Positions 35,169-47,629 of a stretch of 64,000 nucleotides of DNA are shown piece by piece. Below the pieces are notes generated by a model. That model saw only the letters and a list, made by a program, of their open reading frames with translations. It ran no database searches and was not told where the DNA came from. Position 1 is the stretch's first letter. Every line of letters starts with the position of its first letter. The stretch spans positions 1 to 64,000 of the forward strand of contig JBBPTG010000136.1 in NCBI GenBank assembly GCA_038093975.1, given 5' to 3'. Source of the DNA: Chalciporus piperatus (lineage: Eukaryota; Basidiomycota; Agaricomycetes; Boletales; Boletaceae). The position numbers and the translations under genes are program-made.

Positions 35169-36422
35169 ATGACTTTACGAAAGACAACAGCCCAAACCAC
35201 GTCCAATATTTGCCAGGTGTGTTCAATCTAATCCAGCTATCACGCTTTTCGTCATTTTGGAATTGTGCTCATGTCTATACCACGGAAATTCGGACGATGG
35301 TTAGGTTTGCGGTACTAAACCCAAGTATGTCGATGCTGCCGGAGTTACCCATTCGTTTTGTGGAAAGACCTGTGCACGAAACTATACGATGAACGGTCCA
35401 GGCCTCAATTCGCCACCGGTTTGCGCCGTCAAGGGGTGTAATAAACCACGAGACCCGTCGTTCAATGTATTCTGCTCTGCTGACCATGCAAAGTAAGTGC
35501 TCACCATTCAAGGCTGTGTAGATTGATTCCCATCGCCATCGAGGTTGGGAGTTACTTCTGGTATCGTGCCAGGATGCACTCGATGCCGTGTTCTGCCACA
35601 ACATAACGGGCAGATGTGCGATACCTGCGCTAAGTTGCCGCCGGATGCACCCCGAATCTGGAACCTCAAAAGCTCGAGCACTGTGTGGAGAGAATGTAAG
35701 CCTTGATGTTCTCCAGATTGAATCGACGCTTATCGTCTAGATCAGTCGACCGGGACTGGAAAACCAGGTGGAAGACTGGGAAGGCAGCGACGATCGAGAA
35801 GGTATTCGAAATATCATATCCATCTGATGTGGTCGCCAACAAGGACGCATTTCGGTGAGCCCACGAGCATTCAAATGTCATTTTCTGTCTACTGAAAGTT
35901 AGCTTTGCAGACAGAGTCTAGAATCTGATGGCGGCGTTCGGACATTACGCACGTTTCATGCTGCTCAATGTATTTGCGACATGGGCACAAAGGGAACGTC
36001 GTTATGTGACTGGCTTTCCTGCGGAATATGCAATATCGTAAAGTCCGCTTTTGAAAGTGTCGCGTTTGGGGCACCCTGTAACAAAGGAAGGTCAGTAAAA
36101 TGGAGCAAGTTACATTCCCCGGTACTGACAAACCCATCCTTGTTCGCCACCCAGACACGGAGATGGCCTTTACTCTTCGCTCGACCCCTCAGCAGCCGAC
36201 AAGTTCGCAACTTCATGCTTAAGTTCACCGTATAGAGTTGTGATTGCCTGCGATGTTGTCCTACCGCAAAATCCGAGCAAGAACAGTTCGGTCAGTCATT
36301 TCCCACCTGTAACCTCCGTTTTCTGATGGAATGTACAGATTCTGATGGATAACAAGGTCATGGTGCGGGATTCGGGAACCATTACTCCGAGATTCATCGT
36401 CATGTACACGAAAGGCACCTGA
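35169..36422 (+). CDS. Zinc-finger PARP-like ADP-ribosyltransferase domain protein
   Basis: Seven exons (35169-35216, 35305-35492, 35544-35695, 35746-35854, 35911-36090, 36155-36290, 36339-36422) give 298 residues. Three Cys/His clusters come first: C15/C18/C35/C39 (ICQVCGTKPKY, HSFCGKTC), C56/C61/C73/H77, and C90/C93/C104/C107. A PARP-type fold follows: FHAAQC with H182, HGDGLYSS with Y232, SPYRVVIACDVVL, and the closing strand TPRFIVMY. The third catalytic position, normally Glu, aligns with K277, so poly-ADP-ribose synthesis is unlikely; mono-transfer or a non-catalytic role is possible. The family is assigned from motif order, the domain is short, and the exon 4 acceptor is the weakest join. 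It is divergent from NADAR. DNA from 36423 to 37053 shows nothing. Confidence 0.7.
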
Positions 36423-37053
36423 GGATGGAGCCTGGACTAACATGGACCCGAGCTCCCCACACGTTGCAGTCGCCAATGTTAGAGCCAGCGGCGTCCTGTG
36501 ATCCGTTCTGTATTTGTTCAAAACCTGTGCGAGTTAGTGATGAAATATGAAGGTGCCACTGTGAATACTGACCCATAGATAACGAGCGCCAAGTGCCTCG
36601 TTGTGCACTGCCCATTCAATGAGACAGGATATCCGGAGGCTTTAACTAAAAGAAATACAAGATCAACATCGAGGATGCAATGTGGCCGAAACACACTCCT
36701 ACAAATTCAAATACATGGAGCTTCTCGAGCATTTCCCAATCTTGTCAGGTTCGGCAAGAGGTACTGTAAGTAGATACGGATAGAACGGGTGATTTCATAC
36801 GGCAGTGTGGGAGTACTTGTATCGAGGTACACCTCGAGGTGCAAAGCCCCATCAACCCGAAAGTAATGGAGATATCATGGAGAGGACGATCCACGGAAAG
36901 CCATGTGTCCGTTGCATGTCCGTCGCGCTACAGCCTCGCGCGCCACGAACGTGGCAAGCACGAGGCAAGGCTGCGCTGAAGGTCGTGATACAGTGTCCCC
37001 GCCCTTTATAGCACCCAGTAGCGTCGTTGTCTGTCACTGAACGTGTAATCACA

Positions 37054-38115
37054 ATGGCTCCAAGTCTGTGTGAGGTACGTTGGATATCTGAATGACTAGA
37101 ACGTTAGCTGGAAGCTAATCGGTACGTCAATCAGAATTGTCACAAGAAGCCAAAATTCGGTACCCACAAGTTCTGCGGCAAGACGTGCGCCGCCCAAGCA
37201 GCTGCCAAGCCTACGAAACCCAAACCAACGCAGCCCAGATCGACAGCGGGACCAACGACTGCAGGTCGTCAGAAAGCCCCCGCCCCACAGAAAGCGGCGG
37301 CCCAACTGTGTACCGTGAGTCACCGCATCGTCGATGTCGATCAATCGCGATCTAGAGCCACTCACCTTCGATGGACGTCGATCTCTAGCACTGTGGTCAG
37401 AAGTCCAAGTTCAACAACTTTGACTATTGTGGCAAGACGTGCGCCGCACTTGCCGGAGCTGCCCAAACGAAACCATCTGCGGCACAAGGGGGGTCGGGAG
37501 CGAAGCAGAAGACGCCGCACGTACCTAGAGCACCTCCGAAAGATATCCCAGCTCCCCCACCCCCGAGAGCCGCTAAGGCACCTCAAGTGAAGCCCCCGGT
37601 TCCTCAATGTGGGCATATTGATCATCTTTCCCCTGAGATTTTGAGTTGATTTCATATACCAGACGATTCCACCGAAGACGAAAAGTTCGAGGGAGAAAGT
37701 GAAGAAGAGGGTTTCTCTACCGATTTGGACGCCTATCCATCGGACTCTGAGTCAGACGAAGAGCAGAGCGCGCCAACGGTAGCTGCCGCCAAACCCGCGA
37801 TTAACCTTGCGTCGAAAGCTATCAAGCAAGGTGGTGCGTCAAAACCACCTACAGGTACCTGTGCAATCCCAGGATGTGGTCAAATGTGCCACGTCGATAG
37901 GAGTGGGGTGAAGGCAAGTTATTGCTCGATGAAACATAGAGAGTAAGCGTGAACAACATGGCTCGACGGCACAAGCGTCTCATGCGATTTTCAACAGGGA
38001 AGCAGTCAACCTGGGGTTAGAAGAGGCCTGCATCATGTGCCAACGATATCCGCAGAGCACTTCAGACTATTTCTGTTCGTCAGCGTGCAGGAACCAGTCA
38101 ACGACGAAATCCTGA
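37054..38115 (+). CDS. Zinc-cluster protein related to the N terminus of the PARP-like protein
   Basis: Five exons (37054-37074, 37135-37314, 37389-37608, 37663-37942, 37998-38115) give 272 residues. Two copies of the same zinc motif open it: C6/C9/C21/C25 (CENCHKKPKF, FCGKTC) and C66/C69/C81/C85 (CTHCGQKSKF, YCGKTC). They are joined by Ala/Pro/Lys-rich linkers. An acidic stretch (SDSESDEE) and two more clusters follow (CAIPGC...YCSMKH and CIMC...FCSSAC). In both FCGKTC motifs the intron falls at the CxxC, as in the PARP-like gene. There is no transferase domain. It probably binds a partner or nucleic acid; function unknown. Confidence 0.7.
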
Positions 38116-38543
38116 ATTGTCGGCGATATGTTAATGGGGACTCGGGCAACATAACCATGTCAATTACCTTTGTTACTGTACCTTATGGACGTATTCTTGA
38201 ATCCAAATGATCCAAGGTCGGTCGAAAGTTCGCGACTCGGGTCAGCACTACTGTTCACTAGAAGTCCAAGGCCTTAGTATGGTCTCTGGCAGAGTCCACT
38301 AGGTAGAGCGAAGCTTCAAGTCAAAATCGCCTTTTTTCCATCAAGAAAATTCGAGTCCATAGGCTATTTAGAGTTCGAGTTGGTTCAAGTTCAAAGTTGA
38401 AGTTGCTGTCAAGTGTCAATAATCTTGCTTACGTTACCAAGAAAAGTTATGGATGCTGTCGAGGTTACCTTGACTTTCGTCGACATCGACCAGCGCGGTC
38501 AAGTCCTCCATTTTTATTGACAATCCCATCGCCAATATTACAG

Positions 38544-39335
38544 ATGGGCCGTTTACGACGTTCTCGAACACACAAAGCGCAACGTGACATCCACCGGGCC
38601 TCACGCACAAGGGTATGTGCTCTCCAACCACCCCTCCGAACCTCTTGAATTCGACCCGCATCCCAGGCCCGTACAAAAGATCTTGATCAGATACAGCTGA
38701 TCGACCTCGATCCAAAAGTAAGTAACCAAACTCAATGTCCAGCGCCGCCCCCGCGCTCTCGTGCAGCGCGTTTCAGGTTCACCACTCTCAGATTAAATCG
38801 AGCTGAGGGCCACATCTAATCTAAATTGTGATGCTAGTCGCGTTGTGGGGGCGTCCGCTGTCGTTGACGGTGTTGATGCCGAATTTTTGACTGATGGATT
38901 GATCACTTACTCCCTTTTCTCCCACCCCCGGTGGTAGAACCGCGCCGCGCTGGAAGCGCAACCGCTTGATTTCGAAAAACCCGGTCTAGCCCAGCACTAT
39001 TGCGTGGAATGTGCCAAGTACGTCTTTTTTATCTTGACACCCAACCTCCATCCCGTTCTAGACCTGTCATGGTTCCCACTCATTCCTCCGCCGGCCCGGA
39101 TCTCACCTCATATTCCAGGTACTACGAGACTGATGCCGCATTACACTCCCACTGGAAGAGCAAAGTCCACAAGAAACGGTGTCGTATGCTCAGAGACCCA
39201 GCCTACACCATCGAAGAATCCGAACGGGCTGCTGGGTTGGGCAGAGAGGGAAAACGGACTGCGTCCTCCACGACGAGCACGTGGATGTCTTCCTCTGCCC
39301 CTGCTGTGTCTACAGTGACTGCGGCTGCTGCGTAG
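38544..39335 (+). CDS. BUD20: Bud20/ZNF593-type C2H2 zinc-finger ribosome-assembly factor
   Basis: Four exons (38544-38612, 38667-38717, 38938-39017, 39119-39335) give 138 residues. The start MGRLRRSRTHKAQRDIHRAS and RTKDLDQI are typical of this family. One C2H2 finger of the ZNF593 type follows: YCVECAKYYETDAALHSHWK then KVHKKR. The yeast protein is a shuttling factor that helps export pre-60S ribosomal subunits. The C terminus is a Ser/Thr/Ala tail, and the second intron (220 bases) is long for this window. DNA from 38116 to 38543 has no gene. Confidence 0.9.
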
Positions 39336-39784
39336 CTTCCATGTGTTATATCGCATGAAGTCGTGTTTCAGAGTACGATTTTGTCGTACGACTCGTGTAT
39401 CACTTGCTCGCAATGGTTTGCTTCCATTGCCGCAGGAAATTACATTCCTGGAGAGGGTTCGCTGAGAACGATGGGGCACGTTGGGAAAGGGTACGCAATT
39501 GGGAGGATATGTGGATCGCCCTCATGCTAGCCATGCCAAAGAGTTTCAAAAAGATCTACCATTTGGGAACTGATGTAAATTACAAGTATCATGTTCACAC
39601 TACACATACATGATTAGCCATTCCATACCAGTAGAGCGCAGCATACCTCCAGCCGCCAGCAAGTCATAAATTAAGAGGCAAAAAAAGAAACCCCTCGTCT
39701 ACCCCCAATAAAAATCCGAGAGTCCCATAAAATAGTGAAGAGGAAAAGCAAGGATGAAATATGAAAAGGAGATTAAACGACAGA

Positions 39785-42700
39785 TTAACCCCCGGAATGC
39801 ACAGAGAAATTTGTTGCCCTATCGCCATCGGTATGTCTCTCCAAATAAGACTCGTCGTCCGAACGACCTTCCAGGGTCGCCGTGGAGTAAATACGCACAG
39901 TGCCATCGTGACTTCCTGTCGCAAACATCATCGGATCGTCAGTGGCATAATTCCAGCCAACGCATGTCAAGTCTCCTCCACCAGGGGCGTTCTGAGGCCG
40001 AATGCAGTGCAGGAGAGCCGCCGTTTCCCGATCCCATATGTGCATATCGCCCGCTGAGATGACAATGAGTAAATGGGGGTGTAAAAAAGCAAGTAGGGAG
40101 GGTACCAGCCTTTTCCGGCACAAAGGACGAACTGATCGTCTTTACCGCCAAAGTGACATGGCCCCGCAATGTCGACGGGGCCCTTGAGAGCAAACATATG
40201 CTTCAAGCTCAGTCGAGACGTCTGTGCATACTCCGCGCGATCCCTGTCGCGCACGATTTCGAGTTTCCATAGTTGAGGCGCAGCCTGAAATTCAAATACG
40301 GCAAATGGAGTTAGTGCGTGTGTACACGTCCAATTGGTGAACTCTAACTTTCTCAGGTGAGATGAGGACAGCAGCCATCTTCCTTGCCATCGCAATGTCG
40401 CGGACATCGTTGGCAAATGGCGTTTGACTGTGGAGCTCGTGTAAATCTCTTGACAAATCGAAGCAGCAGCCACAGAATACACACCTTTCCCGTGTTCTCG
40501 TTAACATATTATAAACTGGTGGAAGCAGTTGTGAATTACGGAACCCACAACGTGGAATGGAACTCTTACCAATAATGCGTTTCTCAACTCTAGTATGGCG
40601 GCTGGGCTGGGGCCCGGTAGGCGATGTTATGGAAGGCCCCACGCCGACCAATCGCGAACAGTCCGGTGTCACAGCCACGTTGGTCAGCCGGACCTGTCCG
40701 AGGTGGTACGTGTCCAAGACCTTCCCGTGGAGATCCTGAAGGGCAACGAGGAAAGACTACGTCAGCGAAAACCCACAGTGTCTCTTTTGGAGGATACGTA
40801 CCAGCTTCACCACCTCACTACCTTCGACGGATAAGAAAGCTGTTTGCGATTCATGATCGTCATCAGGACGTAGAGACGATCCATGGAAAGCAAAGACCTT
40901 ACCATCTCCTGTGGGTAACCAAATGATGGACTGGACCGTATTTTGTCGGTCTATCGTCTTCTTACACACACCATCCTATTTCAAAGTGTCAAAGACCCTG
41001 TCAATCTAGGCGGGAAGCGATCATACCTCCGACCACACCTTGACCGCGCGGGTAAGGCGAGTGAGGAGGATCTTACCATTAGGCGACCTGTTGATAGTGA
41101 GATCGACGACGACGTAAACAGAAAAGTGGTATCTACCATGCAACTTGACCAATGAATCCTCGGACGTGCACGAGTATGCGGTGAGTGGTGAAACTGTCCT
41201 AAACGCGGGATCAATCACGAACCCCACGGCGTTATGAGGACAACTCACCCCTACGCGGAATATGACAGACGTTCGATCCCAACTGCAAACATTGTTAGAG
41301 AGTTGTATATGATGGCAATCAAGACATTACCTTGACGTCGCCAAGTATCGTCCGTTCGGGGAGAATTGGAGGTGACGGACAAGTGCTTGGTGTGCGCCCA
41401 TCTCCTGTGAAGTCTCCAGTCCCTTCAACTTGTCAATCGCAGTCGTCACCCGCACTCCACGCAACGACATTCCCGGATCTGGGAATCGACCAGGGGACAT
41501 CGCAGATCCGGGAACTATCGGAGTATCAAATGACGAGTTTCGACGAGGGGACATTGGGCGAGCAGTGGCTTGAAGCATGATTACTGAGCGAATCGCGTTG
41601 ACGAAACGCTGACGAGCACCAGAAGGACGTGTTTCTCCACTCTCATTCGTATGACCTTCAGTGGAGATAGGGTTTTCGCTGGTGACCGAACAAACGGAGC
41701 GCGCCGCCTCAGCTTTAGGAGGTGCAGTGGTGATGGTTTCCTGACGATAAAATGTGGGCCTTTGGGGGAAACCGGGACGCGTGCGGGGCTGAGGGGGCTC
41801 TACGATGGGCAGTATCTCCTTAGGTGGTCTCGCCTTGGTCATCCAAGCTGTGATATGTCTGAAGTACCCTTGCGCGTCGGCAATACGCATGCTGCACCAG
41901 TTCAGGGATATCCGACTAGCTCGCACAAGGCGGGTATTTGCCACGCGATTGGTCATTTCAGTAATCACTTCCTCAAGCCACTTTTGACCGCGGTGGTGAA
42001 CGAATATCCATCGTTCTGATGCAAACCAGGCAGAGACAGCAGCAAGTCCAAACGAAGTAACAGCCTACGAAATGGAGTAAGGAACTTGAGCGGAGTGGTG
42101 AGTGGAGAGACTTGCCGTTAGAACGGTGATAATCGTTGAGGTCACAGGTCCCTGACGAAACTACTTCAACGTATGCATGACGACATTGGAGCAGACCTTC
42201 GTACCTGTCCCGACGAATATGTGAAGAGCATCAGCCCTGCTGAGAAGCAGGCAACGGACATCACCAGGAAGACCAGCGGGGACCGTTTGATCCATATAAG
42301 AACCCACCACGGAACCCTATGCCCAGGAGAGCGACTCAATGATGTCAATCAGTCAGTTAGATGACGTTCAGAAGCAAGAGAAGACCTACTACATTGCCTG
42401 CTTCCAAGTTAATCCCAACAAACTGTTCACTGCAGCCGCAATACTGAACACCAGTGATGAAAACCAGAAAGCGTTCACAGAATCAGCCAACACATTGCCA
42501 GTTGCGCTGTATGAAAACTGCAAAGTTGTTGCGGTGACGGCTGAAAAGAATGTCGCCACAGTCGACAGATTCAGGAGATTCGAAGCAGCGTGTTGCTGAT
42601 GGAACCTGATTGTTGGAACACCTGCATAGCCTATCAGCGCACAGCTTTCCCATGATGCCTCCACACTCACCGATCTCGATGAACATGGACAGTGTCCCAG

Positions 42701-43873
42701 TAATGTTGTCTATATGAGCGCCGATCTCCGTCGTGAGGTCGTGTACATAGCGCTGCACGGCTGGCGAGCGAAATTGATCTAGATAAGAAATTATGTGAGC
42801 TTCGAAGCGCAGGAGAAAGATCGTATGCTAGCGCTGACTCTTGTACTCAGTCAGGCACGATGCCCAATACTAGACACACAGGTGTCAAAGTTACATGAGT
42901 AAGTGAAGTGAAACGTGACATACTTTCAAATCAGCCTCAAACCCCCGCATGGATTGATTAACGGCCTCGTCGGTGAACTCCGGGAACTCGTTGAGGCAGT
43001 TAAGGAAGGTTACAACATCCTCCGCAAAACTCTCGAATTGGGCCGGAAGTGTATCCGGTTCGAGATTGTCCTCTAAGGTGAGTTTCACAACAGGCCGGTG
43101 ATGATGGTCACGCCATTGACTCCGTCTCTGTCGGTGCATGAAGTTAGGATTCGCAAGCCCTTCTCGAGGTTGTCGCGAAATTTTGCGAGGATATAGATTC
43201 GCAGCATTCTCGCGAAATAGGAATAAAATCTTTGTCAAACGTTCGCGCAGTTTGAATGCGGACGATAGAATCCCGACTGAGCTTCCCAACTGACGAGCGG
43301 CGTTTGTGAAGCCGCGGAGCTGAAGCGCGATGAGATACAGAAGACGGAAGAGGTATCACCCATACCTCTTTGTCGAGATTCTCTATCCGCCTGCAGAAGA
43401 GTCAACTCCTGAGATGCTGCATCTAACGACTCGACTCACTTTTCGAACTTGGAGAACAGCTCTGCACCCGCATTCGATAGCTTCTCGTCGATAGAGGTGG
43501 CTACAGAGAATACGTCGGACACGTTGTGCATCGTATACACACGGGGACTCACGCAAGTCCTCTTCTGACATTGGCGGCGAGGCGACATCTACGAGCATGG
43601 TCAGCTCAGGGTCAACATCAACAAAGAGTACGCACCAGCTTCGAACGCAGTGTCATTCAGCTCTGAAAGCATATCTATCAAGCTCAGTATCGTCTGTTTC
43701 CGTTTCAAAGGATCACTGGTCTCCATGCGTGCGTATGGACTGTGGATGCTAGGCATACTTGGGCTCCCTTCGGGAAAGCCCCGAGCGACATGAGAGCCTC
43801 CTATCGACTTGACTTGAGCTCCTCTCGAGCGAGACCGAGACCGAGGCATTTGTTCGACCGTACCTCGAAGCAT
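39785..43873 (-). CDS. Membrane-anchored WD40 protein, WDR26/GID7-like propeller
   Basis: A large multi-exon gene. The N terminus has a basic Ser/Arg-rich start and helical segments (FESFAEDVVTFLNCLNEFPE, VQRYVHDLTTEIGAHIDNIT). Then comes a conserved membrane region (about 42660-42060) with HAASNLLNLSTVATFFSAVT, VNAFWFSSLVFSIAAAVNSL, WKQAM, and HRVPWWVLIWIKRSPLVFLV: about three spans. The C-terminal propeller contains LQFSPNGRYLATSR, WLPTGDGKVF, HFGGKDDQFVLCAGK and MFATGSHDGTVRIY, resembling the WDR26/GID7 WD40 domain. Such fusions are widespread in Agaricomycetes; GID7 itself serves a ubiquitin ligase, but that role is not shown here. ATGs at 43873 and 43849 are both possible. 39336-39784 is the 3' flank and looks empty. 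Confidence 0.7.
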
Positions 43874-44233
43874 GAGAGCCACAAGATAAGGATTGTTGGG
43901 AGCCCGGGGCGAATCTGTAGGAGTACAGAAAAGTTCGCACTCGGGATGTAGCTATAAGGTGGGAATCAAGAGAGAGGTGAACGAAGAAGTTTCCGACTTT
44001 GAAATGGAAAGAGTGCTTCGAGTGTTCTGGACATGCTCCTCGCGCAGGGGACGTTTGATGGGAAAACGCGAGATTCATTCCTCCGCCTTTTCTCTCCAGC
44101 ACATGCTTAACGTCACGAGAAGCAACCGGAGCACTCAGCGAATTGAGCCAGTGCGTAATTGCCTTGAGGGAGCATGGCAATATGAACGACCCTGAGTATA
44201 GAAAGAACTCAGTCATCAATAGTTAATTAAAAA

Positions 44234-44878
44234 CTAACTCGGACCAGGATACTCCACCCCCGTCTGCGGAATACATAAAGACAAGCAATAGGGGGCCATG
44301 GTTTTCTTGTCGAGACACCGGGACGGATTGGTGGCAACGTAAAAGTGAAGTGGCGGTTTGGGCATGGATCTGACGTGCTGATACAACGTGTTCGAGAAGC
44401 GCGTGAAATCACGAAAGTAGTCATGATAGACTGCCATCGGCTTCGCAATCAGAGGAGAGACAGCAATCTCGATTAGAGAGGACGCGATGAACCAGAATCG
44501 GGCCGCCACGGCTTGTAAGACTCACACAGAGAGGTCTGGGCGCGGCACGTAAGCAAGATAAGGAATACCGAGCGAGAACGGAGGTAGGAGTGTGGGTAAA
44601 CTGATCACGTTGATGAGACACGTTGCTGAGTGATCGCAGAGGATGTCGTTCAAGATGAGGACTGGGAGATAGAGAAAGCGGTGCAAGGAAGGACTTCTCA
44701 GACCGTAGCGTCTGAGAAGTTTCTCCTGGACCTTTACTCATGGGTGGCTCGGTGGAGGTGGAAAGATAACAGCTGTTGGAAGCAAGGACTGACCTGAAGG
44801 CCGCCACGGTGGTGTCCCCTGGGCAGGGCATTGACAGCAAAATGAGAGGGCCGAACGCCCGGGCCCGTGGCGGCCCAT
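44234..44878 (-). CDS. Hypothetical protein, weak model
   Basis: A three-exon model gives about 170 residues: exon 1 from the ATG at 44878, a 57-base intron, an exon reading KVQEKLLRRYGLRSPSLHRF then hydrophobic LPTLLPPFSLGIPYLAYVPR, a 60-base intron that removes an in-frame TGA, and a last exon with VYHDYFRDFTRFSNTLYQHV. Composition looks coding, but I recognise no family, and the second intron has a poor branch region. If it is not spliced, the gene is broken by the TGA. It is divergent from the AP endonuclease gene. 43874-44233 shows nothing else. Confidence 0.35.
44693..44720. repeat. 11-bp perfect hairpin
   Basis: ACTTCTCAGAC and its exact complement flank a six-base loop, CGTAGC. It lies inside the weak gene model at 44234-44878 and could simply be coding sequence. 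Confidence 0.6.
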
Positions 44879-45134
44879 GACAGCCACGTTTGGGGTCAAG
44901 GGGGCTAGGTTTTTAAGTTGATAGACCCAAGTTAAACCTAAAGACATGGTTTGTTAGCAAGTTGCCAAGTTGGATCATTGTCAGATTGTTTGCCAGGTAC
45001 AAGCCGGCGGTGCAAAGCCACTGCCGCTTCGACTGCCACCAGGTCCATAACCTCCCGCGAGGGCAGCTCGAGTTCATTTCCTTGGTTCATTCGCACAAGC
45101 TGAATTCTAGATTATCATCACAACGCCATGAATT

Positions 45135-47629
45135 ATGCGTATCCTATCCTGGAACATTGTGGGTCTTCATCACAACCAACTTGTCGCTATTCCGTCCTTA
45201 CAACCGCGGTCTGGTCGCAGAACGGCATCCGGACCCTTCCCCAGTATCATCCGTACGTCTCCGGCTTCGTCTCACCAGCATTATGTCTCAGATTTGCCAG
45301 ATGGAACACCTTCAAGTCCTTTCACGAAATTCTTCTTCACCTCCAGGCGGACATAATATGTTTTCAAGGTGCGACTTGACCCATTTTCGTTCAACCCGGC
45401 TTTTCCATCATCACCGTTGCCGGAGAGGTATCTTCTCAGCTAATACTACTTCATTGTAGAGATGAAAACTTCTCGCAATGGACTCGATAGGAACATCGCC
45501 GTTCCCGACCCATTCAATGCTTTTTTCTCCTTTCCAGCTAGCAAAGGGGGTTACAGTGGTGTCGCCGTTTACACAGACTCTCGTACAGTCATGCCCCTCA
45601 AAGCAGAAGAAGGTCTCTCAGGGATCATCCAGCCAAAATTGCCGCTTACGCTTGACGAACGCATATCACATTCATATCCCTCTGTTCACGAAATGGAATT
45701 AATGCCAGATGTCCAGAGCAACACGCCATCCGATCTCGTCGCGCTGGATGCGGAAGGCCGAGCCCTCGTGCTTGATTGTGGCCTTTTCGTCCTTATCAAC
45801 GTTTACTGCCCCAACGAAACATCTGATGCCCGTCTCCCGTTCAAGATGAACTATCACTTTATGCTTCAAGAACGCGTCAAAAGCCTCATCAACGAAGGTC
45901 GGGAGGTTATCGTAGTCGGTGACATAAACATCTGCGCAACTCCACTCGACCACTGTGACGGCCACCTCGCAAGCAATGCGGCAATGTTTCATGATCATCC
46001 TGCACGCGCTTGGTTCCACAACTGGCTTACTCCAAACGGTTGCATGACTGATGTGGTGCGGTCGTCTTGGCCGAGCAGAAAAGGAATGTACACATGTAAG
46101 ACGCGCGTTTTCTCTTTTCCTTGATCTTCTCTCTCGATCTCGTTTTCCCATTTCTGATAGAACTTCTTTTAACTGACAATGACACAGGCTGGAACACCAA
46201 GATCTCAGCGCGAGAGACAAATTATGGGACTCGCGTAGATTACATTCTCGTCACACCGGGAATGCTTCCCTGGATCAAACATGGTGATATTCAACCTTCA
46301 CTCAAGGGATCCGACCACTGCCCCATATACATCGATCTTCACGACGAGGTCATCACCCCTACTGGTCAAGTGCTCACACTCCGTGAAGTAATTTCGACTG
46401 ACAGCTCGCATACCGAGCCTCCTCGGCTCGCGGCGCGACGCTGGGACGAGTATTCAGGGAAGCAAACGTTATTATCCTCATTTTTCGTAAAAGGAGGCAA
46501 GATGACAGCAGCAGAAAACGGCGCAAGGAATGATTCACAACCGCCGGGATCGCCTCGTCCGTCCTCATCGCAAGCGCCGGCTATCTTATCCACTACCACC
46601 GCAGTACCAGACGTAGCTGATACTGTGCTTACGGTCCTAGCTCAAGATCGGAATCCTAACGTTCCCGGCGATTCTGAGTCCCGTCCATTTTCGGTGACCT
46701 CGTCCAGTAGCAATACTGCTACTACCAAATCGCCCACCACCACCCCAATGCCTACACCCTCGGAAAGCAGCGGCGACCTCGAGAGGAAACCCGCTGCTCC
46801 CCTGAAACGCAAGTCGACGGATCCGCCACCAGCAGTTTCGTCTAAGAAACTGAAGAAGGACAAAGGCAAGGGCCCAGGCTCCGGCGGATCTGGATCTAAA
46901 TCTGGCCAACGCACCCTCGCCGCATTCTTTTCGCACCCGTCCTCTCAACCTCAATCCCAATTACGAGCACAGTCGCACTGTCAGTCTCAATCGGGGTCAC
47001 AAACAGAGTTGGACGTATCTACAGATCCGGTCCTATCCTCCTCGAATGACGGCGATCCTGCAACTGATTCTCTAGAGGCTGACTACCAACTCGCCCTTCG
47101 CCTCTCTGCCTCGCAGGACGCGGAGCTGGAGTTGCTTTCGGGATCTCAACCCATCTCAGGATCCTGCTCGGCTAGCGCTGGATCGTCCTCCGGGAGCAAA
47201 GCTGCTTGGTCCCAACTCATGGCCCCCATTCAACCCCCAAAATGCCTCGTGCACGGCGAACCCGCGAAAGAGTACACAGTCAATAAACCCGGGCCGAACA
47301 GGGGTAAAACGTTCTTCATCTGCTCTCGGTACGTACACGTCCCCGCTTCCTCGGGGTTCACAAACCCGCCTTGCAGTTCCAATACTGAAATTTGATTCGT
47401 TGATCTAAAAATTGGTGCTTGACGCGGTCACGTAAACGGAATGGATGGGTGGTCGTGTAGGCCTGTAGGACCTGGTTACGACAAGGGCAAAGGGGAACGA
47501 CAGCGCGACGAGGTTGACCACAGGTATCGTTGTAACTTCTTCAAGTGGTCTGCCGATGTCAGACGAGAGGCTCAGAAGAAAAAGGGTACAACACAGGCGC
47601 CGCCGCCGCCGCCGCAGAAGCAACCATGA
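45135..47629 (+). CDS. APN2: AP endonuclease 2 with PIP box and GRF zinc finger
   Basis: Six exons (45135-45158, 45221-45252, 45301-45368, 45460-46095, 46188-47328, 47461-47629) give 689 residues. The exonuclease-endonuclease-phosphatase fold shows WNING (N9), CFQEMK (E42), VVGDIN, and GSDHCPIY with the catalytic His. This enzyme cuts abasic sites and cleans 3' ends in base-excision repair. A disordered Ser/Thr/Pro-rich linker follows. It contains GQRTLAAFF, a PCNA-binding (PIP) box, and the C terminus is a GRF zinc finger (CLVHGEPAKEYTV, FFICSR, YRCNFFKWS) that binds single-stranded DNA in the animal protein. All joins are in phase; the gene looks intact. Confidence 0.93.

Larger units (their letters stand above)
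33305..35392. repeat. Left arm of a ~2-kb inverted segmental duplication
   Basis: From GTTCAGTGAC at 33305 to the end of the PARP-gene zinc exon at about 35392, the sequence is repeated in reverse orientation at 53968-55925. Similarity is very high over the NADAR exons and 3' region and lower in the divergent promoter. The left arm holds about 100 extra bases near 35245-35335. This arm carries the intact versions of both flanking genes, so it looks like the original. Confidence 0.9.

Noticed and set aside
34943..35392. 149-codon plus-strand frame starting MNGALVLDYIGEIEDD
   Set aside because: It crosses the divergent promoter; the spliced zinc-PARP model starting at 35169 explains the conserved Cys residues far better.
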